Assembly (NCBI RefSeq): GCF_004521965.1
Contig: NZ_SDGK01000037.1
Location: forward strand, 45,223 to 109,222
Direction of reading: 5' to 3'
Source: Weissella cibaria
Lineage (GTDB): Bacteria > Bacillota > Bacilli > Lactobacillales > Lactobacillaceae
Length of the DNA stretch: 64,000 nt
Both the position numbers and the translations under genes were made by a program. The notes below the pieces were generated by a model. That model worked only from the letters and a program-made list of their open reading frames with translations. It ran no database searches and was not told the DNA's origin. Position 1 is the stretch's first letter, and the number at the start of each line of letters is the position of its first letter. Below, piece by piece: positions 44,499 through 52,202 of the stretch.

Positions 44499-44542
44499 AA
44501 AAACTCGCCAATACCCAGTATACAGGAGTTTTGGCGAGTTTT
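44499..44542 (-). terminator. terminator after the priming sugar transferase
   Basis: AAAAACTCGCCA pairs with TGGCGAGTTTT with a 21-base loop; T-run on the minus strand. Confidence 0.75.
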
Positions 44543-44574
44543 ATAGAACTGTCACGATTTCTTAATCTTAGAAA

Positions 44575-45198
44575 TCACATCGCACCGTCACCCTTAAAGA
44601 TGGCGAAAATGGTCATAAATAGAATTTTAAAATCAAACCAGATATCAGCATGGTCAACATAACTAATCTCTAGGTCAGCTCGTTCTGGGTATTGTATCTC
44701 ACTGCGTCCACTAGCTTGCCAAAGTCCCATAGCACCTGGCTTCACTGATAAGAACTTATCAACACGATCACCGTATTCAATCAATTCCTTCTCAACGACT
44801 GGTCGTGGTCCAACGATACTCATATCACCAATCAAAATATTGATAAATTGCGGCAACTCATCAATTGACGTCCGACGAATGAACGCCCCAAACTTGGTAA
44901 TACGCGGATCTTCTTCAGTCGGTAACTTGTAACCGTTCTCGACGAACTTTGCATACAGTTCTTTGTTGGCATATAGCTTTTCTTCTGCACCAACAACCAT
45001 TGAACGGAACTTATAAATTCCAAATTCACGGTGGTTCATACCGATACGACGCTGCTTATAAAAGACAGGCCCTCGGTTTTCACCGAAAAGATAAAAGGAT
45101 GAAATCACCAAAAAGATTGGCGAAAAAACAATCAATGCGAATAACGACACTGAAATATCCAAAAATCGCTTAGCAAAAATGTAACCTGAATGAGTCAC
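44575..45198 (-). CDS. priming sugar transferase (undecaprenyl-phosphate glycosyl-1-phosphate transferase)
   Basis: This 207-residue protein has the C-terminal catalytic part of the WbaP/CpsE family: a membrane segment (residues 15-40), KQRRIGMNHREFGIYKFRSM, TSIDELPQFINILIGDMSIVGPRP and KPGAMGLWQASGR. It starts polysaccharide synthesis by moving a sugar phosphate (typically Gal or Glc) to undecaprenyl phosphate. It lacks the long N-terminal region of full WbaP. It begins with GTG, with GGGAG seven bases upstream, 30 bases after map without a terminator, so map and this gene may share a transcript. Confidence 0.9.
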   Translation of the reverse strand: MTHSGYIFAKRFLDISVSLFALIVFSPIFLVISSFYLFGENRGPVFYKQRRIGMNHREFGIYKFRSMVVGAEEKLYANKELYAKFVENGYKLPTEEDPRITKFGAFIRRTSIDELPQFINILIGDMSIVGPRPVVEKELIEYGDRVDKFLSVKPGAMGLWQASGRSEIQYPERADLEISYVDHADIWFDFKILFMTIFAIFKGDGAM

Positions 45199-45228
45199 GT
45201 CATTGCTCCCTTCTGTGTCAGTAATTTT

Positions 45229-46011
45229 TTATAGATACTTGGCGTCAAACTCAGGATCTTGTGATGTCAAAATCTTTGGTCCATCATTTGTAATCGCAAT
45301 GGTGTGTTCATATTGCGCTGACCATGATCCATCTTCAGTAGTCACCGTCCAACCATCAGCTTCTGATGTTTCGACCTTCCAACCGCCCATGTTAACCATC
45401 GGCTCAATAGTAATCGTCATGCCTGGCTTCAAACGCAAGCCGTGTCCAGCAACACCATAGTGCGGTACGGCCGGCTCTTCGTGCATCGTTGGTTGAATAC
45501 CATGTCCGATATATTCACGCACATTACCAAAACCATTTTCATCTTCAACGTAAGCGTTGATAGCCGCACCAATGTCACCAATTCGGTTGCCAACTTGTGC
45601 TTGTTCAATACCAATGTACAAGGCCTTGAACGTCACATCCATCAAACGTTGCACTTCTGGTGACACCTCACCGACAGCGTATGACCAAGCTGAATCTGAA
45701 TAATAACCATCAAGGTCAACCACTGTATCAACCTTGACGATATCACCTTCGTGCAAAATCAATTCTTTGCGGGGGAAAGCGTGGGCGACTTCATTGTTCA
45801 CTGACACAGTCGTTGCAAATTCGAAGCCTTCGAAACCAATTTGTGCAGCGCGTGCACCATGGTCTTCAATATACTTGCGACCGAATTCTTCGATTTCCCA
45901 TGTTGAAATACCAGGATTAATGATATCGCGCAACCCTTTGTGCATGCCGGCGATAATCGCACCAGATTGGCGCATACCTTCAATTTCACGTTCTGACTTA
46001 ATAGTAATCAT
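45229..46011 (-). CDS. map: methionine aminopeptidase type I
   Basis: This 260-residue enzyme removes initiator Met. The five metal ligands are visible: Asp in VDTVVDLDGYYSD (two), His in GHGIQPTMHEE, Glu in TIEPMVNMGG and Glu in AQYEHTIAI. Length is normal. It is unusual as an internal member of a polysaccharide locus; the priming transferase follows in the same direction after 30 bases. Confidence 0.97.
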   Translation of the reverse strand: MITIKSEREIEGMRQSGAIIAGMHKGLRDIINPGISTWEIEEFGRKYIEDHGARAAQIGFEGFEFATTVSVNNEVAHAFPRKELILHEGDIVKVDTVVDLDGYYSDSAWSYAVGEVSPEVQRLMDVTFKALYIGIEQAQVGNRIGDIGAAINAYVEDENGFGNVREYIGHGIQPTMHEEPAVPHYGVAGHGLRLKPGMTITIEPMVNMGGWKVETSEADGWTVTTEDGSWSAQYEHTIAITNDGPKILTSQDPEFDAKYL

Positions 46012-46116
46012 ATTTTTAACCTGCTTTGTTTTCTTTTTCCCCTCGTAATTAAATATCTATTATACGCCAAAAATAGCGTTTTATGGCAAATTTATACGAA
46101 TTTATTAAGAATACAA

Positions 46117-46148
46117 AAATAACCCTCGTTGTTGAGCGAAGGTTATTT
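46117..46148 (-). terminator. terminator after the Ser-rich anchored protein
   Basis: AAATAACCCTCG and CGAAGGTTATTT pair with one mismatch, loop of eight; on the minus strand T's follow. Confidence 0.8.
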
Positions 46149-46166
46149 GCTAATGATTGTTCGTCA

Positions 46167-46757
46167 TTATGAATTTGCCGAAGCAGCTGTTGCTGATGAA
46201 TCAGCGGCATCCGACGCAGATGATGAACTTGCTGTACCGAAGTGAGACTCATACGTTGCAACAACAGGTTGTTGCGTTGATGAAGACTCACGAATCAATT
46301 CCTTCATCTCTTGGTCACCCAAGATTGAATCATCCAAGTGAGCAGCTTGCAATTCCTTACGAGCATCCGAAATCATATCACTTGAAATGTTCGTACCATC
46401 AGCAGTTTGGTTCGGATCGTAGAATACCATCCCCGAGTTGCTGGTTGCTGGAGCACTTGAACTTGAAGCAGCTTCGCTCGGTGCCACTGGCGCAGCTTCT
46501 GATGATACTGCACTAGACGTCTTTTCTGACTCACTTAAAACAACTGAAGAAGATGCTTCTGACGTTGCTTCACTTGATGAACTTGCTGACTCAAGCGCTG
46601 ACGTTTCTGCCTTTTCACTTGATGAACTGCTCTTCTTTAATGAAGACGTTTCTTCTGTACCAAGGTGTGTGTTCCTATTTGCTGTTGCAAAGTAGAACCC
46701 ACCACCGATAAGTGCCACAACAATAACACCCAAAATGGTTACTGCACTTTTTTTCAT
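46167..46757 (-). CDS. Ser/Ala-rich membrane-anchored protein of unknown function
   Basis: This 196-residue protein has one N-terminal helix (residues 5-25) and a low-complexity extracellular part rich in Ser, Ala, Glu and Thr (SSSSSEKAETSALESAS). A short ordered segment near residues 115-165 reads MISDARKELQAAHLDD. There is no lipobox Cys and no LPxTG sorting signal. I do not recognise a family. It might be a stalk or sensor anchored to the membrane. It has its own terminator and lies beside the GH25 wall enzyme. Confidence 0.65.
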   Translation of the reverse strand: MKKSAVTILGVIVVALIGGGFYFATANRNTHLGTEETSSLKKSSSSSEKAETSALESASSSSEATSEASSSVVLSESEKTSSAVSSEAAPVAPSEAASSSSAPATSNSGMVFYDPNQTADGTNISSDMISDARKELQAAHLDDSILGDQEMKELIRESSSTQQPVVATYESHFGTASSSSASDAADSSATAASANS

Positions 46758-46829
46758 AATTTTGTCCTCCGCAGTCTTTATGACTACCTAATATCACTAT
46801 ACTAGATATTCATGGCAATTTACGAATAA

Positions 46830-48272
46830 TTAGCGAAGGAAGAATGTACCATTATCACCGAAGTAGTACTTCTTACCATCAATTGTTTGCCAACCTTGTA
46901 CGGCACGTCCATCGTTACCTACGTAGTAACGCAATCCCCAAGCATTTTCCCATGAATTGTTTTGGCGTTGTCCGTTTTGGAACCAGTAGTATGAGCCCAT
47001 GTAGAAGCGGAAACCTGTGAAGTATGAGCCATTCTCATACCACTTCCAGCCAGCACCCATATCCATGAATCCTGACCATGGTGCAAGGACACCATTACCG
47101 TCAGCCTTGTACTTTTCTGATTGATTACTTATGACACCATTCTTACGCAAGTAGAATGTACCATCAGTACCGAAGAAGTACTTCTTACCGCCGATCGAGC
47201 GCACACCTTGTACGGCACGTCCGTTATTATCTGTGTAGTACTTCAAGCCCCAAGCTTCACGCCAACCATTATCTTGACGGATGCCACCATTACCGAACCA
47301 GTAGTACGTACCCATGTAGACGCGGAAGCCATCAAATGGCACACCATTCTCATACCAGCGCCAACCACGGCCACCATCGTAGTATCCTGATGCCTTCTTA
47401 CCGTTGACGTAGTACACATCCCCACGGAAGCCATCAAATGGCACACCATTCTCATACCAACGCCAGCCACGGCCACCATCGTAGTATCCTGATGCCTTCT
47501 TGCCGTTGACGTAGTACAAATCCCCACGGAAGCCGGTGAACGAATCACCCTTCATTGGTGAACCGTAATCAATTGAGACATCAAAGACACCACTCACACC
47601 TGGGAACGTCGTATTTGAGTTCCATTGCCAAGCACCGTATGAACCGTACCATAGATCATTCTTGTTTGGGTTGTATGGATATGAGGCCATCCAAACGTTG
47701 CGGTTGCCAAATGATGACAAGTTCATGCCCATTTCTGATGAATAGCTGGGATATGTGTACAACATTTGGTTGTTGTAACCCAAATCATTCAAACGATTAC
47801 GGAAAGCCAATGCGTTGTTCGTCACATTTCCAGTCTTCGTGCTGCTATCTTCCAAGTCATCAACCATGACAACTGACTTGGACAACCCCATGTTTGCAGC
47901 TTGGTTAGCAAAGTAATTCGCTTCAGTAACGGCACTACCAGAATCAGTAAAGTGTGCGTAGTGATAAACGCCGATTTTCAAGCCTGCTGCTTGCGCGTTT
48001 GCAATTTGTTGGCGAGCGTATGGGTTAACGTACGTCGTGTGCTCCGTCAACTTAACGATGACACCCGTTACGTCATATTTCTTCATTGTTTGGAAGTCTG
48101 ATACCGACAAGTTTGGGTTCCATGATGAAATATCAACAAAATCAATTCGTGGCGCCGTTACATCACCAGCTGTCGTTGATTCATATGTAGCCGCATGTCC
48201 TGGTGTTATGACAGCAACCATACCGATTGAGGCAGCGACAAGACCACCCATTAGCAACTTTGAAAACTTCAT
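46830..48272 (-). CDS. secreted GH25 lysozyme-type muramidase with wall repeats
   Basis: This 480-residue protein starts at ATG 48272 behind AGGGGA. After a signal peptide (about 27 residues, ending PGHA) comes a GH25 domain (about 40-245) with FVDISSWNPNLSV and the active-site VVMVDDLEDSS (Asp and Glu), ending VDVSIDYG-like FDVSIDYG. Two identical-looking 34-residue units (GDxYYVNGKKASGYYDGGRG) follow, then two full aromatic repeats ending in GTFFLR. GH25 enzymes cut the MurNAc-GlcNAc bond of peptidoglycan. It is the only wall protein here with such a recent internal duplication. Confidence 0.88.
   Translation of the reverse strand: MKFSKLLMGGLVAASIGMVAVITPGHAATYESTTAGDVTAPRIDFVDISSWNPNLSVSDFQTMKKYDVTGVIVKLTEHTTYVNPYARQQIANAQAAGLKIGVYHYAHFTDSGSAVTEANYFANQAANMGLSKSVVMVDDLEDSSTKTGNVTNNALAFRNRLNDLGYNNQMLYTYPSYSSEMGMNLSSFGNRNVWMASYPYNPNKNDLWYGSYGAWQWNSNTTFPGVSGVFDVSIDYGSPMKGDSFTGFRGDLYYVNGKKASGYYDGGRGWRWYENGVPFDGFRGDVYYVNGKKASGYYDGGRGWRWYENGVPFDGFRVYMGTYYWFGNGGIRQDNGWREAWGLKYYTDNNGRAVQGVRSIGGKKYFFGTDGTFYLRKNGVISNQSEKYKADGNGVLAPWSGFMDMGAGWKWYENGSYFTGFRFYMGSYYWFQNGQRQNNSWENAWGLRYYVGNDGRAVQGWQTIDGKKYYFGDNGTFFLR
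47322..47525 (-). repeat. tandem 102-bp duplication inside the GH25 gene
   Basis: Units 47424-47525 and 47322-47423 each encode 34 residues beginning GDLYYVNGKK or GDVYYVNGKK. I count about four base differences between them, so the duplication is recent. Confidence 0.9.
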
Positions 48273-48434
48273 GTTGCAATCCCCTTTTATAAATAAATAA
48301 TTTCTACTTTTTATGACGGGTTCTAGTTTACGCATTTAAAATGTCGAAAGCGTTACAGCGAGATTTGAACTCGCTACTTTATCTTTACAACAGAACAATT
48401 TTTCCATGAATTTTCAATGTCCAAATAAGACAAA

Positions 48435-48464
48435 GATAGGGCAACCAATACCAGTCGCCCTATC
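48435..48464 (-). terminator. terminator after the second NlpC/P60 gene
   Basis: GATAGGGC (48435-48442) and GCCCTATC (48457-48464), loop of 14; TTTGTCTT follows on the minus strand. Confidence 0.75.
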
Positions 48465-48477
48465 CTGATTATCAATT

Positions 48478-49476
48478 TTAGAAGTTAACCGTGTAGGCTT
48501 GTGGGTCACCCCAAACACTACGGATACTCGTTACCGTACCATATGTGGCTGAGTCAATCATCTGACCGTTACCAAGATAGATGCCGACGTGATACTCATT
48601 TCCTGTACCACCCCAGAACAACAAGTCTCCCGGTTGAGCTTGTGAATATGACTTAGGTTGACTACCATGTGATCGCAAGTAGGCTGCTTGGGTCCATGTA
48701 ACTGAACCAATATCTGGCAAATCAGCTTGTGAACGAACCAAGGCAACGTAACCAGCGCAATCCACACCGCTCCAAGTCTTACCACCCCAGGCGTATGGCA
48801 AACCAAGCATCTTCTTCGCTTGATCTGGCATCGCGTTCTTAATTGAACGTTCAAAGAACGTACCATCGTTTCCGAAGTAGTGTGTACCACCAGAAACGTG
48901 CTTCACGCCTTGTGAGGCACGACCATCACCGTCAACGTAATACTTCATGCCCCAAGCATTTTCCCACTTGTTTTGCTGACGAACACCGTTCTCAAACCAG
49001 TAGTACGTACCCATGTAGAACCGGAAGCCGGTAAACTTTTGACCACCTTCATACCACTTCCAACCTTCACCTGCATCCGTGTAGCCAGACATCTTACCAC
49101 GAAGGAAGAATGTACCATTGTCACCGAAGTTGTAGGCAACACCATTAATGACACGGTTACCTTGGACCGCACGGCCTTGGTTATCTGTGTAATACTTCAT
49201 GCCCCAAGCTTCACGCCAACCTGAATCTTGACGAATACCATTAATGAACCAGTAGTACGTACCCATGTAGAACCGGAACCCAGTGTAACGTTGGCCATTT
49301 TCAAACCATAACCATTGTCCGTCAGCATTCAAATAGCCTGACTTATGTTGTGATTGAATGTTTGCTAGTGTGTCACCGTGTGACACCTCTTGTTGTGCAA
49401 CAACCGCAGTCGTCATTGCAGCACCAGCAAGCATCGCAGATTTAACTGCAGTTTTCAGATTGTTGTATTTATCCAT
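48478..49476 (-). CDS. secreted NlpC/P60 peptidoglycan endopeptidase with two wall repeats, paralogue
   Basis: This 332-residue protein repeats the architecture of the gene at 8870: N-terminal export region (to about residue 40), two aromatic repeats (both with YTGFRFYMGTYYWF or FTGFRFYMGTYYWF) and a C-terminal NlpC/P60 domain with Cys in VDCAGYVALV and His in EYHVGIYLGNGQM. The two are close paralogues 39 kb apart. The signal region is unusual, with AMTTAVVAQQEV as the hydrophobic core. ATG 49476 is chosen over the in-frame TTG two codons earlier. The ribosome site is weak. Confidence 0.85.
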   Translation of the reverse strand: MDKYNNLKTAVKSAMLAGAAMTTAVVAQQEVSHGDTLANIQSQHKSGYLNADGQWLWFENGQRYTGFRFYMGTYYWFINGIRQDSGWREAWGMKYYTDNQGRAVQGNRVINGVAYNFGDNGTFFLRGKMSGYTDAGEGWKWYEGGQKFTGFRFYMGTYYWFENGVRQQNKWENAWGMKYYVDGDGRASQGVKHVSGGTHYFGNDGTFFERSIKNAMPDQAKKMLGLPYAWGGKTWSGVDCAGYVALVRSQADLPDIGSVTWTQAAYLRSHGSQPKSYSQAQPGDLLFWGGTGNEYHVGIYLGNGQMIDSATYGTVTSIRSVWGDPQAYTVNF

Positions 49477-49585
49477 CGTCAAAATTGATTCACTTTCTGC
49501 TTACTTAACACCTAATAAACCATACTTGCGATATATTAGCAGAAAAACGTAACGATTCAATTACAATTCGTTAGCACAACGTTAA

Positions 49586-49619
49586 AATGCGGTAATCCGG
49601 GCATCCCGATTACCGCATT
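49586..49619. terminator. terminator after wzy paralogue
   Basis: AATGCGGTAATC and GATTACCGCATT form a 12-bp stem, extended by GGG/CCC; T's follow on the minus strand. It ends the tagD-wzz-wzy operon. Confidence 0.9.
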
Positions 49620-49620
49620 C

Positions 49621-50982
49621 TTATAAACTTGCTTCTGCCAAATGAATCACGCGCCAATAAAAGAAATACATCAATAACATTGGCCACGAAAAGGCATTTA
49701 TTTGTGTAATCATCGCAACCATCAATGTTAATGGCACCATAACAAAGAATGCACGGATGACAATCCGATATTCAATCTGTTCCGGCTTGTCTGATTGTAT
49801 CAACTGACGATAGACATTCACCGCTCGAACAATCAAACCACCAAGCAACCAAATTGCACTAATCACAACAATTGCACCAAACCTAGCTAACCACCCCAAA
49901 AAGTCATTCAGCACTGGATAAGCGGTTTTGATATAAAAATTAATATACTCAGAATTGTGTTTACTCCATTCTGGTAAGAATTGCTCAATGAAGTTCCCTT
50001 CATTTCCGAAACCAACCCCAAAGAATGGATGGTGGATAAATGTCTGTAACAAACCAATGGCACCACCAAGACGATTATCAGTTCCTTGCTTAGCAAATAA
50101 CCATTTTTCGAAAATATCATGGACAACCGGTACAAGAAAGTACGCTGATATTACCACAGCTAACGATACAGCCCCGGCAATAAACAACCACTTACGCGTA
50201 GAACGTGGCGCAAACAATACCGCAAACAGGCCGAGTAAAGCAACCATCAGATAACCACTTGTCGAGCGAGCCATTAAGAACACCAGACTTAAAACGGCTA
50301 TCAACACCCAAACAAGTTTTTGCAGGCGTCGTCCATTCTTTAGACGTTTCATTGGTTCTTGGACAATCGACACCAATATCGGCCCAAAAACAAGTCCCAG
50401 TAGCATAACTAAGAACGGTGCTTCAGGCTCGAAACCGTTAATACGGTGTTGCGTGGCTACATAACTTCCCGCATCGTACCAAGCTCGGCTATCCCAATGG
50501 CGTTCAAACAAACCCGCCAAAAAATTTGTCCAACCGATAAATGGTAGTCGGAATGAAACCGCCAACTGTGGGACAATAACCGCAACTAGATAAACCACTA
50601 AAGAAATAATCAAGGATGCCAGAAATTTAAATACTGAATCTGCATCACGAATAAATATCTTTTGCATGGTGTACGCAAACCAAATAACAATAATTAATTG
50701 CACGAACGTAAACCAACCGTGAATCAGGCCATACGTTTGATCACTATCACCATACGCCAGCGCATGCCAACCGAACAGTATAAATTGTACGACAATCAGT
50801 GCACCCCAAATTTGAAGCGTACGTCGTTCTGGCAAAATATCTTGCACTAACGCCGGTTTAAAATTTAGTTGCACCAACAAAAAAATCAAAAACACAGGAA
50901 ATGCAATTTGTGCAAAATTTTCAAACAGCGCGCTCGTAAACGTTTTTGGCAACAACGCAAACGGTAGTAACCAACCAACCAT
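49621..50982 (-). CDS. Wzy/O-antigen ligase-like polymerase, paralogue 2
   Basis: This 453-residue polytopic protein is a paralogue of the one at 42404, with the same start (MVGWLLPFALLPKTF), loop FIHHPFFGVGFGNEGNF and C-terminal YFFYWRVIHLAE. It is the last gene of tagD-wzz-wzy. Two Wzy genes in one locus imply either two polymers or one redundant enzyme. It probably polymerises undecaprenyl-linked units outside the membrane. Confidence 0.85.
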   Translation of the reverse strand: MVGWLLPFALLPKTFTSALFENFAQIAFPVFLIFLLVQLNFKPALVQDILPERRTLQIWGALIVVQFILFGWHALAYGDSDQTYGLIHGWFTFVQLIIVIWFAYTMQKIFIRDADSVFKFLASLIISLVVYLVAVIVPQLAVSFRLPFIGWTNFLAGLFERHWDSRAWYDAGSYVATQHRINGFEPEAPFLVMLLGLVFGPILVSIVQEPMKRLKNGRRLQKLVWVLIAVLSLVFLMARSTSGYLMVALLGLFAVLFAPRSTRKWLFIAGAVSLAVVISAYFLVPVVHDIFEKWLFAKQGTDNRLGGAIGLLQTFIHHPFFGVGFGNEGNFIEQFLPEWSKHNSEYINFYIKTAYPVLNDFLGWLARFGAIVVISAIWLLGGLIVRAVNVYRQLIQSDKPEQIEYRIVIRAFFVMVPLTLMVAMITQINAFSWPMLLMYFFYWRVIHLAEASL

Positions 50983-50994
50983 GCTGGCTACCTC

Positions 50995-51642
50995 CTATTG
51001 GCGTTTTGAAGGACGCAAGTTGGCAATAATACCTGTAAACAGTGCCAAGATGATACCGATGCCTAACCCAGCACCAGCGCCAAAAACGGCAGCCTTCTTT
51101 GGTGAAATGGGTTCAGAATCATCAGCTTTTGCAGCTCCTTGAATTGCGACCATCAATCGTGGTGCTGGCATACCTGGCACCAACTTAGGCGCCTTCGTAG
51201 CAAATGCTTGCGCATAACTGTTCGCCAGTGCAATTGCTTCTGTTTCATTTTGCATCAATACACGAGCACGCACCGTCAAAGTTCCGGATACTTGTTGCAA
51301 CTTAGCGTGCTTAACAACCGCCGCGTTATCTATTTTCTCAAACCCAGCAACGCGCATCAAACGTGTTGTTTCATTCACGATTGTCCGATCGTAAGAAAAT
51401 GATAAGTAAGTGCGGATCAAATCCTTGTCAGCAGACAAAGCAGACTTTGGATCTTGCGTCTTAACATAATTTGCGTGACCAATGTACATCGCTCTTGAAG
51501 ATGAGTACGTGCCAGCTGCCGGTGCGCTATGCTTTGCAGCAAAGAACATACTACCAGCTCCAATAATCGCTAATACGATAATCCACCACAAGTTCTTAAA
51601 CAGGTGGTGTAAAAGGCCAGATAACGTCATTTGATTATTCAT
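50995..51642 (-). CDS. Wzz/YveK-type chain-length determinant, paralogue 2
   Basis: This 215-residue protein shares the plan of the one at 43799: N-terminal helix in LSGLLHHLFKNLWWIIVLA, extracellular part and C-terminal KKAAVFGAGAGLGIGIIL helix. The start at 51642 has AGGAG seven bases upstream; the longer frame to 51678 would overlap tagD. It is 12 bases before the Wzy gene and follows tagD, so it belongs to a tagD-wzz-wzy transcript. Confidence 0.85.
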   Translation of the reverse strand: MNNQMTLSGLLHHLFKNLWWIIVLAIIGAGSMFFAAKHSAPAAGTYSSSRAMYIGHANYVKTQDPKSALSADKDLIRTYLSFSYDRTIVNETTRLMRVAGFEKIDNAAVVKHAKLQQVSGTLTVRARVLMQNETEAIALANSYAQAFATKAPKLVPGMPAPRLMVAIQGAAKADDSEPISPKKAAVFGAGAGLGIGIILALFTGIIANLRPSKRQ

Positions 51643-51670
51643 ATGTATACTCCTGAAGATTAAAACTTGC

Positions 51671-52069
51671 TCATCCATTTTGCAAATCTTGTTTGATTTG
51701 CGTTGTTGACACTTCTGGTGTCCTAGGCAGATAAATTACCTCTACGTCAGTTTGATTGACCAGATAGTCAAACTCACCTTGCCAATCATCCCCCATAACA
51801 AATGTATCTACCTGATAAACAGTCATATCAGAAACTTTTTGCTCCCATGATTCTTCAGGAATAACCAAGTCGACATATCGAATTGCTTCAAGTAATTGCT
51901 TCCTCTTTTCAAACTCAAAATATGTTCGCTTATGTTTTTCCTGCCAGTTAAATTCATCTGTCGACAGAGCAACAATCAAATAGTCGCCCTGCTCTTTTGC
52001 CCGTCGAAGCAAATTGATATGTCCATAGTGCAACATATCAAACGTCCCGTACGTAATTACACGTTTCAT
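51671..52069 (-). CDS. tagD: glycerol-3-phosphate cytidylyltransferase
   Basis: This 132-residue enzyme makes CDP-glycerol from CTP and glycerol-3-phosphate, the donor for poly(glycerol phosphate) teichoic acid. The signature VITYGTFDMLHYGHINLLRR (HxGH) and the late STTQIK (cytidylyltransferase RTEGISTT equivalent) are intact. ATG 52069 is preferred to the GTG one codon before. AGGAAGG is the ribosome site. Unusually it heads a unit with a wzz and a wzy gene rather than with tagA/B/F. Confidence 0.93.
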   Translation of the reverse strand: MKRVITYGTFDMLHYGHINLLRRAKEQGDYLIVALSTDEFNWQEKHKRTYFEFEKRKQLLEAIRYVDLVIPEESWEQKVSDMTVYQVDTFVMGDDWQGEFDYLVNQTDVEVIYLPRTPEVSTTQIKQDLQNG

Positions 52070-52165
52070 CACTTTGCACCCTTCCTGCAGACCTACATTT
52101 GCTTATTATACATGAAAATGCCTATTTGTCGGCCAGTTATCTAAAAAGATTAAAAACAGCTTACG

Positions 52166-52195
52166 AAAAAAGCACATCTCAGAAAGGTGCGCTTT
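52166..52195 (-). terminator. terminator after the TagF-like gene at 52203
   Basis: On the minus strand AAAGCGCACCTTT pairs with TGTGCTTTTTT, loop with mismatches; T-run follows. Confidence 0.65.
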
Positions 52196-52202
52196 AATTT
52201 CC

